Assembly (NCBI GenBank): GCA_028281165.1
Contig: JANQKI010000266.1
Location: 17,266-81,265 of the forward strand
From: Opitutaceae bacterium
GTDB taxonomy: Bacteria; Verrucomicrobiota; Verrucomicrobiia; Opitutales; Opitutaceae
Direction: 5' to 3'
Length of the DNA stretch: 64,000 bases
In this document: positions 44,323 to 53,836 of the stretch, piece after piece
Position numbering within the stretch: position 1 is the stretch's first letter
Layout of the letters: each line of letters opens with the position of its first letter
Notes under the pieces: generated by a model
What the model was told of the DNA's origin: nothing
What the model saw: the letters and a program-made list of their open reading frames with translations, nothing else
Databases searched by the model: none
Position numbers and translations under genes: made by a program

Positions 44323-46119
44323 TTATTGGATATCCAAGCGGTAGGGAAGAATTGCATACACACCCTTAGGATCATTGAAAGTAGTCGCCAGACTCTCGAC
44401 TTCCTCAAAGACTGATTGAACCGTATCGACCAGAACGTTGCTTTGACCAATCATGGTGTTTTGCGAGAGATTTTTGATAAGCTCATCAAAAAAGTCTTTC
44501 GGTTTTGGAAAATCTCTAACGGCGGGATCAGAACCCAAATCAGCCAATTCTCCGGCATGGGCAATAGCGGCTTCAAGCCCGCCAATCTCGTCCACCAAAC
44601 CGACTTCCAGAGCATCTTCTCCCGACCAAACTCGACCTCCGGCGATCTCAGCGACTTCCTCGATAGGCAAGTTTCGACCTTCGGCTACTTTGGCGAGGAA
44701 ATCCTCATAAATGTGATCAATCTCATCCTGGATGATTTCCATTTCCTCCTCAGTCTTCGGGCGAGCTACGCTCATGAAATCGGCGAATTTAGCCGTTTTC
44801 ACCGTGTCAAACGTGAAACCATGGTTGTTGGCGATCTCCTGAAAATTCATAAACAAACCGATCACTCCAATTGACCCTGTAATCGTATTCGGTTCAGCGA
44901 AAATCTTGTCGGCGTAAGTTGAAATCCAATATCCGCCAGAGGCCGCAACAGTTCCCATTGAAACGACAACCGGAACATCTTCCTTCGCTAGACGAAGCTC
45001 ATGCTGAATAACCTCGCTAGCAAAAGCGCTTCCTCCCGGACTATTCACACGCAGCACGATCGCCTTCACTTTGTTGTTCTCGCGCAATTGCCGGATTTCA
45101 CGAGCAATCCGGTCGCCACCAACCTGGCCTTGTTCGCCCTCGCCAACAACGATCGCCCCTTCCGCATAAACTACAGCTACGTAGCCATTCTTAGCGCTCT
45201 TGTTTGTATTGTTAGATTGGATATATTTCGCCAGACTTGTCGCCTTGAATTTCGACTTTTCCGACTCTTCACCTGTAATTTCCTTGAGCTCTTCGATAAT
45301 TTCTTCCGCGAAAGCCAATTTATCAACGATGCCAATCTCCAACGCATCGTCGGCAGATAGTAATCCTCGAGTGTCGAGGATTTCTTGGAATTCTTCAGAG
45401 GTAATTTCAGCCTTGCCCGCAACCGCGGCAACATACTCGTCCCACAAATCGAAGATCAAAGCCTCCGTTTGCTCGCGGGCAGGTTCGCTCATTTTTTTCA
45501 ATACAAAGGATTCAGCAGCCGACTTGTATTCACCAGCCTTGGTCACTTGAACGCCAATTCCATACTTTTCGAAAAAGCCGGCTAGAAACATGGGTTGGGA
45601 AGCGAATCCCGAGCTGAGCAACATGCCCTCCGGGTTCATGTAAATCCTATCCGCTGCCGAAGCCACATAGAGACTGAGTGAAGAAGGATAGGTTACATGA
45701 GCGAGAGTGGGCTTACCTGATTCCTTAAAGTCTAGAATCGCCTCGCGCACTTCCTTGAGAGCAGCGAAACCGCTTCCATAACCACTTGGCTGAAATTGTC
45801 CCTTAATGTAGAGGCCTTTTATGTCCTCATCCTCAGCTGCCAAACGAATCGAGCTGAGAACATCCCGCAAAGCATACCGCTGAGGCGAATCCTGACCCAA
45901 AACCTGATTTATGACTTCCTGCTCCGACTGCGAAACGGGCGAGTCCTGAATATTGCCGCTCATATTGAACACCAGAACGCTGTCTTCAACAACGACTGGC
46001 TTTGGCTTACTCATGGATGAAAGCGCTCCCACACCTACCACCAGTACCACAGCTCCGCCGACCACGACCACTGCCATAGCTAGCAGTGTCGCGAAAAACA
46101 TCTTAAAGAATTCCTTCAT
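44323..46119 (-). CDS. sppA: Signal peptide peptidase SppA, long (67K) type
   Basis: A 598-residue membrane-anchored serine peptidase that degrades cleaved signal peptides. An N-terminal helix (about 5-35) is followed by two ClpP-like domains. The catalytic lysine of the N-terminal domain is in TKAGEYKSAAESF, and the nucleophile serine of the C-terminal domain is in VLRVNSPGGSAFASEVI. SMGTVAASGGYWIS and TITGSIGVIG are conserved. The length corresponds to the tandem E. coli-type enzyme. Confidence 0.94.
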   Translation of the reverse strand: MKEFFKMFFATLLAMAVVVVGGAVVLVVGVGALSSMSKPKPVVVEDSVLVFNMSGNIQDSPVSQSEQEVINQVLGQDSPQRYALRDVLSSIRLAAEDEDIKGLYIKGQFQPSGYGSGFAALKEVREAILDFKESGKPTLAHVTYPSSLSLYVASAADRIYMNPEGMLLSSGFASQPMFLAGFFEKYGIGVQVTKAGEYKSAAESFVLKKMSEPAREQTEALIFDLWDEYVAAVAGKAEITSEEFQEILDTRGLLSADDALEIGIVDKLAFAEEIIEELKEITGEESEKSKFKATSLAKYIQSNNTNKSAKNGYVAVVYAEGAIVVGEGEQGQVGGDRIAREIRQLRENNKVKAIVLRVNSPGGSAFASEVIQHELRLAKEDVPVVVSMGTVAASGGYWISTYADKIFAEPNTITGSIGVIGLFMNFQEIANNHGFTFDTVKTAKFADFMSVARPKTEEEMEIIQDEIDHIYEDFLAKVAEGRNLPIEEVAEIAGGRVWSGEDALEVGLVDEIGGLEAAIAHAGELADLGSDPAVRDFPKPKDFFDELIKNLSQNTMIGQSNVLVDTVQSVFEEVESLATTFNDPKGVYAILPYRLDIQ

Positions 46120-46243
46120 ATCGAATGGTAACGTCCCATTATAGACACACTTAACTTAGGCGAGTCGCAACGAAAATAACGTCATACCAGCTTGCCCGAA
46201 CGGGATGATTCTCAATTGGGTAGAAGATCGCTCGGGGCAGAGG

Positions 46244-48139
46244 TTAGCAAGATCTTCCGCCATCCGAACCAGCCGAAGCCGCCAACGGCTCGAAAGCCTC
46301 TTCGATGACACCCTTTGCTTTCGGCCAGGCAAGGAAAGCTTCAACCACCATCCATATCTCCAATGCAAGCGTAGCCACCGCTATGAAAATAAGCGGCCAA
46401 TTCTTGTCATCAGCGGAAAACCAGCCCGTTTCCATACCTACAGCCTGAATGAACATCTGATAAAACATAGCCCAAGCCGGCATAATCAGCATGAAGATGG
46501 TGGGTAAAACAATAAACCAGACAGGAACTCGTCGCCGCCACATCCAAAAAGCGATGACGAGAAAAGCCAAGCCAGCAAGTAGCTGGTTTATCGCTCCAAA
46601 CATTGGCCACAAGATCAGTCCGCCATTGCCTACATTATCCCATGCCCAAGCCTGACCGGAGGGAGGAACAGCTGCCATGAGAAAGGCGCCCACAACAGCG
46701 AAAATAGTCGCCCCGTGCTTGTTGACCAACAAGTTAAAGGGATTGGCTCCCAGCTTGACCGAACCATCGACTTCACGAGTAGCAAACGTTCCAGCCAATT
46801 CCTGAATAACGTATCGTTGCAGACGGCAAGCCGTGTCCATCGTCGTTGCAGCAAAAGACGAAACCAGTACCCCCATCAAGGCTACCGCAAAACCAGCCGG
46901 CAATCCGAACGCCTTTAGGAAATTGGCAGATCCATCAACGAAAGCTCCTACCTTAGCCCCAAGACCTCCAGCTGCCGACCAAGAAGAATAACGCGAATCA
47001 AAAGCAGCCTCGCCCAAGAGCAGTCCACCGGCTCCATCGCTAATTCCCAGGCCTAGACCAGCCACACATGCCAAGATGACCAGGGTAGCCAAAAAACCTT
47101 CCATCAGCATTGAACCGTAGCCAACGAATTGAGCATCAGTCTCGCACTGCAGTTGTTTGCTTGAAGTACCGCTAGACACCAGGCAATGAAATCCACTGAT
47201 CGCTCCGCAAGCTATGGTAATAAAGAGAAACGGAAAGAGAAGCGGAGCCCCCATATCGTTCGATTGAAAAGCCGGGGCGGCGATTTCCAGAGCAGGTCGG
47301 GATCCCTCAACAGGAGCTCCACCAAGAATTGCTGCTGCGAAAAGCCCCAGAACAACAAGAGCAAGAGCGGTGATGAGCTGGAGGCTGTTAATGAAGTCGC
47401 GTGGTTGAAGCAGAGTCCAAACCGGGAGTACAGAAGCGATATAGGAGTAAATGAGAAGAATAGCCACCCAGGTTCCGAGAGACCAGCTTGCCATCTCCGC
47501 ATTTAATGCGCCCAGCCAACCCTGATTTCCGAAAGCGACAGACAAATACATCAAAGCCAGAGCAATTAATGAGGGGATAGATAGATCGATTCCCTTTCGA
47601 TGCAAATAGAGACCGATCGCTACAGCCAGCGGAATTTGGATGATGCAGGGGAAGATCGCAGACGGGTATTGCTTAAACACGACGGCAATGACCAAGCCGA
47701 AAATAGCTAGAACAATGGTCAACGCCATGGCCAAAATCATGAGGAAAAGAAGACGTATCCGAGGATTGAGAACGCGCCCCGAGATATCGCCAACCGTCTG
47801 ACCGCGATTGCGCATTGATACGACCAGTGAACCGAAGTCGTGAACTGCCCCAATAAGGATCGAACCGAAAAGCACCCATAGGAGCGCAGGCAGCCAGCCC
47901 CAGATAACCGCGATTGCCGGTCCTACGATTGGACCTGTTCCGGCAATCGATGTGAAATGATGACCAAAAACGACCATCTTTTTCGTCGGGACGTAGTCGG
48001 TGTCATCCTGAAGCGCCTTGCTAGGAACGGATGCCTCCACATTGAGTTTGAAAATCTTCCGCGCGAGGAATTTTCCGTAGGTATTGTAGGCGACTATATA
48101 TAGAACGCCAACGCCAAAGGCGATGAGTAAGGTTTCCAT
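46244..48139 (-). CDS. cstA: Carbon starvation protein CstA family transporter
   Basis: A 631-residue membrane protein with about 16 hydrophobic segments. CstA-family signatures are visible: KFLARKIF at the start, DYVPTKKMVVFGHHFTSIAGTGPIVGPAIAVIWGWLPALLWV, SGTSSKQLQCETDAQFVGYGSMLMEG and WPMFGAINQLLAGLAFLV. Members take up peptides or pyruvate in starvation. The E. coli protein is about 700 residues; this shorter form is common. It is divergent from the gene at 48367 across 227 bases. Confidence 0.92.
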   Translation of the reverse strand: METLLIAFGVGVLYIVAYNTYGKFLARKIFKLNVEASVPSKALQDDTDYVPTKKMVVFGHHFTSIAGTGPIVGPAIAVIWGWLPALLWVLFGSILIGAVHDFGSLVVSMRNRGQTVGDISGRVLNPRIRLLFLMILAMALTIVLAIFGLVIAVVFKQYPSAIFPCIIQIPLAVAIGLYLHRKGIDLSIPSLIALALMYLSVAFGNQGWLGALNAEMASWSLGTWVAILLIYSYIASVLPVWTLLQPRDFINSLQLITALALVVLGLFAAAILGGAPVEGSRPALEIAAPAFQSNDMGAPLLFPFLFITIACGAISGFHCLVSSGTSSKQLQCETDAQFVGYGSMLMEGFLATLVILACVAGLGLGISDGAGGLLLGEAAFDSRYSSWSAAGGLGAKVGAFVDGSANFLKAFGLPAGFAVALMGVLVSSFAATTMDTACRLQRYVIQELAGTFATREVDGSVKLGANPFNLLVNKHGATIFAVVGAFLMAAVPPSGQAWAWDNVGNGGLILWPMFGAINQLLAGLAFLVIAFWMWRRRVPVWFIVLPTIFMLIMPAWAMFYQMFIQAVGMETGWFSADDKNWPLIFIAVATLALEIWMVVEAFLAWPKAKGVIEEAFEPLAASAGSDGGRSC

Positions 48140-48366
48140 AGTCTGAGAGGGGGCAGTCGAGTAAAGAGCCTGATAGGCAAACCGTATGTTAGTGGATTAC
48201 GAAGAAAAACGCCCGATTCTGGCAAACTTATTCAGCAATCGCGAGGGAATCAGTGGCGCAAATCTTGCAAGATTCTGAAAACACCAGGTAACAAATAGCT
48301 TTCCCAACAGCCAGCGCTTGCCCCAAGCCTTTTCAACACGAATACTGCCTCCCTCTCCTCTCAATC

Positions 48367-49881
48367 ATGCGTCAAGAACTCCTTACCACGAATCGCAAGG
48401 CCTTAACCATAAACCTGGATAACGAGAAGTACGGCACCATCGCGGAAATCGGAGCAGGACAAGAAACCGCCAGAGCGTTTTTCCAAGCCGGCGGTTCGGC
48501 AGGGACCATTGCGAAAACCATGTCGGCTTATGACATGACTTTTAGCGACGAAATCTACGGCAAGACGGATCGGTACGTTTCAGAAGATCGTCTCAATAAA
48601 ATGTTGGATACGGAATTTCGCCTGCTTCGCCAGAGGCTGAGCGAAAAGATCGGAGACCAAAAGTGCTTTTTCGCCTTTGCCAACACCATCAAAGCCAAAA
48701 GCTACGGCAAGGCCAACGATGCTCATGGATGGCTTGGCATTAGATTTCAACTACAACCGCAAGGAGAGCCGAATGACATCATTACGCACATAAGGCTTTG
48801 GGACGACGAAAACGTACTGCAACAGCAAGCTCTCGGCATCATCGGCATCAATCTAATCTATGCCGCTTACTACCTTAACAACGATTCGGAAGCTATGATC
48901 AAATCGCTTCTCGATAATCTGACCAGCCAAAGGATGGAAGTGGATCTCATCAGGGTTGATGGTCCGGATTTCGAGAATGTGGACAATCGAGTCATGAGCT
49001 TGAAGCTCGTTCGCAACGGTCTGACCAATGCGGTTCTCTTTTCGCCAGATGGTCGCGTCATGCAGCCTTCCAATGCCTTTTACAAAAAGGCTATTCTGGT
49101 TGAGCGAGGCAGTTTCCGACCTGTAACACGCGTCAATATCGATATGCTCAAATGCGCCGGAGGCCAGTTCATTCAAGAGCCCCTGGTTCAGGGGAAAGAT
49201 ATTATCGTTCTCGCGGAGATTACGATAAACAACCTGCTCACATCAGGCCAGGGAGAACTGGATAACGATGATTTTCTGGCTCGCATTGATACCCTTGGAG
49301 CCACCGGCAACTACACGCTGATCTCAAACTACTTCGAGTTCTATCGCCTAACGTCCTACTTTCGTCGATACACGAAGGAGATGATCGGCGTAGCCATGGG
49401 GGTGAATAATCTGCTGGAAATCTTCAACCCGAAATACTACGGCGATCTAGCGGGCGGGATCCTGGAAAACTTCGGCAGACTCTTCCGCAATTCCGTAAAG
49501 CTTTACATCTATCCCATGCGACAGAAGGCTTATCGCCACTACTTGGAGCTAATGTCAAAGGAGGCCATCGAAACGGTGAAGGCCAAACTGCCCTCCACCG
49601 CAGGAGGTATCGCCGACGAACTGCTTATCACATGCGATAACCTTCGTATCCAAAATGAAATGACTCATCTTTATCGCCATTTGCTGGAAAACGACTATAT
49701 CGAACACATTCGAGGCGTCGACGAAAGTCTGTTGGACATCTTCTCCCGCGATATCCTGCAGCTCATCTCCGAAGGCGATGCCAACTGGGAAAAGATGGTC
49801 CCCGAAAAAGCAGCCGCCTTTATCAAAGAAAAACAGTTTTTTGGATACGAAAATAAAGCAGCGGAAACAGCGGCGTCGTAG
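48367..49881 (+). CDS. Conserved protein of unknown function, 504 residues
   Basis: A soluble-looking protein with no signal peptide or membrane helix. Several stretches read as strongly constrained: KYGTIAEIGAGQETARAFFQAGGSAGTIAKTMSAYDM, GKTDRYVSEDRL, FFAFANTIKAKSYG and NDAHGWLGIRFQ. The second half includes a Tyr-rich helical part (YYGDLAGGILENFGRLF). I recall a widespread bacterial family with this N-terminus whose database names vary and seem unreliable, so no function is given. It is monocistronic, divergent from cstA. A 7-bp dyad (CGCTACG/CGTAGCG, 49918-49938) follows. Confidence 0.8.
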   Translation: MRQELLTTNRKALTINLDNEKYGTIAEIGAGQETARAFFQAGGSAGTIAKTMSAYDMTFSDEIYGKTDRYVSEDRLNKMLDTEFRLLRQRLSEKIGDQKCFFAFANTIKAKSYGKANDAHGWLGIRFQLQPQGEPNDIITHIRLWDDENVLQQQALGIIGINLIYAAYYLNNDSEAMIKSLLDNLTSQRMEVDLIRVDGPDFENVDNRVMSLKLVRNGLTNAVLFSPDGRVMQPSNAFYKKAILVERGSFRPVTRVNIDMLKCAGGQFIQEPLVQGKDIIVLAEITINNLLTSGQGELDNDDFLARIDTLGATGNYTLISNYFEFYRLTSYFRRYTKEMIGVAMGVNNLLEIFNPKYYGDLAGGILENFGRLFRNSVKLYIYPMRQKAYRHYLELMSKEAIETVKAKLPSTAGGIADELLITCDNLRIQNEMTHLYRHLLENDYIEHIRGVDESLLDIFSRDILQLISEGDANWEKMVPEKAAAFIKEKQFFGYENKAAETAAS

Positions 49882-50026
49882 AAAGCTAATATGCAGGTCG
49901 GCATGTCGAAGACACGTCGCTACGAGATTCACGTAGCGGTACCGGGGAGCGCCCGCGACGACCCATCTACGAGCAAAGCGAGAACAACACGCCTAGGACG
50001 TTCCTACAAAATTGCGTTTTCGTCGC

Positions 50027-50332
50027 TCAATCGAAATGCGCGGCCAGCCAAATCGTAGGCTTTTCCGTTTGGGCCACCCTGTGCTTGACTCCTTTGGGAA
50101 GCAGTAGGTGATCGCCCACGCTTAAGCTCGCTTTTTCGCCACCTTCGTATTCGATTACTCCTGATCCCCTAAGAATCAGCACCCATTCATTCTTCTCCTG
50201 ATCGTACCATTCGCCCGACTTTGTACAATGGCCATTCGAAACGATGCGTTCAATACGTATCTGGTCTTTGGATATGATATCCTCGAAAACTTCCTCGGTT
50301 AAATCGTCGGGTATATTGCTAAGCAAATTCAT
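50027..50332 (-). CDS. Cupin-domain protein
   Basis: A 101-residue single-domain cupin from the ATG at 50332; the open frame continues upstream but without coding character. The metal-site motifs are EWYDQEKNEWVLILRGSGVIEYEG and GDHLLLPKGVKHRVAQT. The short form with WYDQ...EWV matches a common small cupin group of unknown substrate. It is convergent with the unknown gene ending at 49881 and divergent from the PPK2 gene. Confidence 0.85.
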   Translation of the reverse strand: MNLLSNIPDDLTEEVFEDIISKDQIRIERIVSNGHCTKSGEWYDQEKNEWVLILRGSGVIEYEGGEKASLSVGDHLLLPKGVKHRVAQTEKPTIWLAAHFD

Positions 50333-50582
50333 CGCACAAAAATCTCTCCTGTTAATATAGCCAAGCAAGATGCAATCTATCCTCAATATTCTTGAGAAAT
50401 TTCGATTGAATTTTACACTTTCGCTATCGTCATAACGCGAGTACTGGCTTACCTTGCCGCAGAATGAAATCGCCACGCTTGAAAAAGTCCTTACCTGTGT
50501 CAAAGCCACGGAGTACTGTATTGGCTTTCCCATCCCACCACTTCGGCGGGATCGCATGGCGCTTATCGAAAATTGACATCGT

Positions 50583-50608
50583 TTCCCTGCGGTAGGAACC
50601 GCAGGGAA
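50583..50608 (+). promoter_or_regulatory. Hairpin in the leader of the PPK2 gene
   Basis: A perfect 11-bp stem (TTCCCTGCGGT / ACCGCAGGGAA) with a 4-base loop ends 15 bases before the ATG at 50624. It is too close to the start to be a normal upstream terminator and could affect translation or mark the 5' end of the message. Confidence 0.5.
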
Positions 50609-50623
50609 TGTTCTAGCAGATTC

Positions 50624-52117
50624 ATGAGTAACGTCATTGAAGAGAAATCGACAAAGTCGGAAAAGAAAGAACAACTGAAGGATCTTGCCCTCAAGCTAGG
50701 GGTGATTCAACGAGAAGCTAAGAACCTTGGCATTCCCGCCATTGTAATCATCGAGGGCCTTGATGCCTCCGACAAGGGCAGGCTTATAAACGCCATGGTG
50801 CTGGAGATGGACTCTCGAGCCTACAAAATTTATTCGACCCATGCTAGTGAACAGGAAGCCCTCGAGTTTCCTCTCCTACGGCGATTCTGGAACCACACGC
50901 CGACAAAGAGGCAACTCCAGTTCTTCGATCGTAGCGCCTATTATTTAGTGCTGGATGCCTGGGCGGACGGACGTATTCGAGAAGATCAACTCAAACGCTA
51001 TTGGCGCGATATCAAGCGTTTCGAAAGGCAGTTGCACGATGATGGGACGATCATCGTGAAGCTCTTTTTGACCATTCCCAAAAAGGAACAGGCCAAGCGA
51101 TTCGAAGCGCTGGAAGCTAATCCCAAAACCGCCTGGCGCGTAACAGAGAAAGATTGGCGACGCCACTGGCAGTACCGCTCTTACCTGGACCAAGTCGAGA
51201 GCATGGTCGAAAAGACGAATCAGGATTTCGCCGAATGGCAGCTGATAGACGCTAGCGATTTTAGAACAGCGGCGATTGAGCTCTACGAAGCCGTGATCGA
51301 CAAACTGGACAAAGCTGTCGTCGAAAAACGGAGACAGACCTACCAGAAGAAGGATTCCAGAAAGTGGATACCCTACAAGGGCAAGCGCTACTTATCAAAG
51401 GTCAAGCACCCTCTTGCCATGGACAGGGCCGAATACAAAAAGATCTTGAAAGAACGGCAGGCGGAAATGCACGAAATCGTTCATGACATCTACTATCGTA
51501 AGATTCCCGTGATCATGGCTTACTGTGGTTGGGATGCTGCGGGAAAAGGAGGTTGCATTAAACGCTTATTGCAGGGAATCGATCCGCGAAGTTTTCAAGT
51601 CATACCCGTTGGGGCTCCCAACAAGACTGAGCTTAGCCACCACTATCTCTGGCGGTTCTGGAAAGAGATGCCGAGGCGAGGGAAAATTTCCATCTTCGAC
51701 CGATCGTGGTACGGGCGCGTTTTAGTCGAGCGGGTGGAAGCCCTTTGCTCCAATGAGGAATGGCAGCGGGCCTACAAGGAAATCAACGAAATGGAAGAGC
51801 ATCTCGTCGATTATGGAGCTGTCGTAATAAAATTCTGGTTGCAGATCGATAAGCAGACCCAATTAGAACGTTTCGAGGCTCGAAAGGAGAACCCCTACAA
51901 GAGTTGGAAGATCACCGATGAAGATTGGCGCAATCGAGAGAAGTGGGATCTCTACGAGGAAGCGGTTGATGAGATGATCGATAATACCAATACGGAAAAA
52001 GCCCCCTGGTCCCTTATTTCGGCAAATTGTAAAATGAACGCTCGCATCCAAACTTTGGACATCACGATAGATCGCCTGAACAAAGCCCTGAAGAAGCGAC
52101 GATTGGCTGTGTTATAG
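50624..52117 (+). CDS. Two-domain polyphosphate kinase 2 (polyphosphate:AMP phosphotransferase type)
   Basis: A 497-residue protein with two fused PPK2 domains. Domain 1 (about 15-240) has Walker A-like IIEGLDASDKGRL and lid motif FFDRSAYYLVLDAW. Domain 2 (about 275-490) has AYCGWDAAGKGGCIKRL and IFDRSWYGRVLVERV, with DPRSFQVIPVGAPNKTELSHHYLWRFW between. Fused PPK2 enzymes (class II, PAP) phosphorylate AMP to ADP using polyphosphate. In domain 1 the glycine-rich loop is altered (DKGRL versus GKGG), as in other tandem PPK2s where the C-terminal domain is catalytic. The start at 50624 is chosen because upstream codons overlap the hairpin. Confidence 0.92.
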   Translation: MSNVIEEKSTKSEKKEQLKDLALKLGVIQREAKNLGIPAIVIIEGLDASDKGRLINAMVLEMDSRAYKIYSTHASEQEALEFPLLRRFWNHTPTKRQLQFFDRSAYYLVLDAWADGRIREDQLKRYWRDIKRFERQLHDDGTIIVKLFLTIPKKEQAKRFEALEANPKTAWRVTEKDWRRHWQYRSYLDQVESMVEKTNQDFAEWQLIDASDFRTAAIELYEAVIDKLDKAVVEKRRQTYQKKDSRKWIPYKGKRYLSKVKHPLAMDRAEYKKILKERQAEMHEIVHDIYYRKIPVIMAYCGWDAAGKGGCIKRLLQGIDPRSFQVIPVGAPNKTELSHHYLWRFWKEMPRRGKISIFDRSWYGRVLVERVEALCSNEEWQRAYKEINEMEEHLVDYGAVVIKFWLQIDKQTQLERFEARKENPYKSWKITDEDWRNREKWDLYEEAVDEMIDNTNTEKAPWSLISANCKMNARIQTLDITIDRLNKALKKRRLAVL

Positions 52118-52186
52118 GAGAATGCAGCTATGATCGTGAGATCATGGATTAAAAAAGCTGGATTTTCCGCAATCTCATGATTGCGG

Positions 52187-53701
52187 TTATTTTTTAAACT
52201 TCGCGTGCTTATTGAAGAGCGGCTCTAGCGTTTGGGAGAGTTCATTGAAAAACGTCTGTCGTTTCTGGTAAAGAGCATGAGTCTCTGAATTTGGTTCAAG
52301 TCGTGTTGACTCATCCAGCGCAGTCGCTCCTTCAACTACCGAAGCGATATCCAGATCAGGCTGACTTTGTCTCTCGAAAGCCCAGGTAGCCTGCAAAGCG
52401 CCTCCCAAGGCAGCGGCTTCATCCTCGGCCATGCAAACGACTGAAATGCCGAATACATCGGCAATGATGCGGCGCCAAGCCGAGCTTCGGGAGCCGCCTC
52501 CCGTAAGTCTGGCCTCTGTCGTCGTGACTCCCAGTTCCCTTAAGCGCTGCAGACCGAAATTCATTCCCATCGTAACGCCCTCCACAGCCGCCCGAACCAT
52601 ACAGTTCGGGTCCATGGTATTCTTATTTAGACCGAAAAACACACCGGATCCATTTGGGATAGAAGGAGTGCGCTCTCCTTCCAAATAAGGAAGAAGCATG
52701 AGACCCTTCGCTCCGGGAGGAGCTGCGTCTAGAGCTGTATTCAAAGCTTCATGATCAAGTGAGAAGAGTTGGCGAAAATGCTCGGACACAGTAGTGACAT
52801 TCATCGTACAGAGCAGTGGCAAATAGCCATTCGTAGAATCGCAAAACGCGGCTATCTCGCCGTTGGGATCAACAACCGGAGCTTCATTGTACGCGTAGAT
52901 TGTACCACTGGTACCAAAGCTAGCCGTCGCGACTCCGGAAGAAACGTTGCCCGTACCGATCGCCCCCATCATGTTGTCGCCCCCACCCGCGCTTACGATG
53001 ACAGAGGAAGACAAACCGTATTTTTCGGCAAGTTGAGAACGAAGCGTTCCGCAAATCGAATCGCTGCTGGAAAGGGAGGGAAGGTAATCAGCAATTGAAG
53101 GATCGATGGCGTTAATCACTTCCTGGCTCCATGTTCGAGAACGAACATCCATGATAGCCGTACCTGATGCATCTCCATACTCCATGAAGTACTCTCCGCA
53201 CAGATAGAAATTGAGAAAATCATGTGGAAGCAGGATCTGCCGCAATTGGGCGAACTGCTCTGGTTCATTTCGTTTGAGCCAAAGAACTTTGGGAGCCGTA
53301 AAGCCAGGAAGGATACGATTTCCGATTTTCGCAATGGCGTTGTCCTCCCCGCCCAAGGCCTCTGCGATCAGGATGCACTCCTCAATGGTGCTCGTGTCAC
53401 ACCAGAGCTTCGCTGGACGTATCACGTTTCCCCATTCATCGAGCGGTACAAATCCATGCTGCTGTCCGCTAACTCCGATTCCTTTGACCGCAGATCGGTC
53501 AACATCGGCAAGGGCCTGAAGAATAGCTGTATCCATGGAATCCAGCCATTCCTGGGGATGCTGCTCCATGTGCCCGCTGGGCAGGCCTTCAATCAGGGTA
53601 TGAGGCGCTTTCCCCTCAGCTATAGTTTTCTTGGCAACAGCATCGTAGACTACCGCTTTGACGCTCTGCGTTCCGCTATCGATTCCAATGAATAAAGACA
53701 T
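52187..53701 (-). CDS. xylB: Xylulokinase (FGGY family)
   Basis: A 504-residue sugar kinase that phosphorylates D-xylulose to xylulose 5-phosphate. The N-terminal motif is FIGIDSGTQSVKAVVYDA. GVSGQQHGFVPLD, WCDTSTIEEC, GFTAPKVLWLKRNEPE and MEYGDASGTAIMD identify XylB rather than glycerol or ribulose kinase. The C-terminal ATP-site segment is RLTGGGSRSSAWRRIIADVFG. No xylose isomerase or sugar transporter permease is adjacent, though a MalK-type ATPase lies 1.5 kb away. Confidence 0.94.
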   Translation of the reverse strand: MSLFIGIDSGTQSVKAVVYDAVAKKTIAEGKAPHTLIEGLPSGHMEQHPQEWLDSMDTAILQALADVDRSAVKGIGVSGQQHGFVPLDEWGNVIRPAKLWCDTSTIEECILIAEALGGEDNAIAKIGNRILPGFTAPKVLWLKRNEPEQFAQLRQILLPHDFLNFYLCGEYFMEYGDASGTAIMDVRSRTWSQEVINAIDPSIADYLPSLSSSDSICGTLRSQLAEKYGLSSSVIVSAGGGDNMMGAIGTGNVSSGVATASFGTSGTIYAYNEAPVVDPNGEIAAFCDSTNGYLPLLCTMNVTTVSEHFRQLFSLDHEALNTALDAAPPGAKGLMLLPYLEGERTPSIPNGSGVFFGLNKNTMDPNCMVRAAVEGVTMGMNFGLQRLRELGVTTTEARLTGGGSRSSAWRRIIADVFGISVVCMAEDEAAALGGALQATWAFERQSQPDLDIASVVEGATALDESTRLEPNSETHALYQKRQTFFNELSQTLEPLFNKHAKFKK

Positions 53702-53783
53702 CTTGAATGAATTTCATTCAGGAATGGAGAGAGTTGCGAGCTGGAGCAACGATAAGAAAGCGTCAAACTCGAATTGCAGTCAC

Positions 53784-53813
53784 AAAAAAAGCCGAGGCGA
53801 AATGCCTCGGCTT
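53784..53813 (-). terminator. Intrinsic terminator of the histone-like gene
   Basis: On the minus strand a perfect 10-bp stem AAGCCGAGGC/GCCTCGGCTT with a 5-base loop is followed by TTTTTTT, 24 bases after the stop of the histone-like gene. Confidence 0.92.
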
Positions 53814-53836
53814 GAAATTGATAAAAGAGAAGATGA

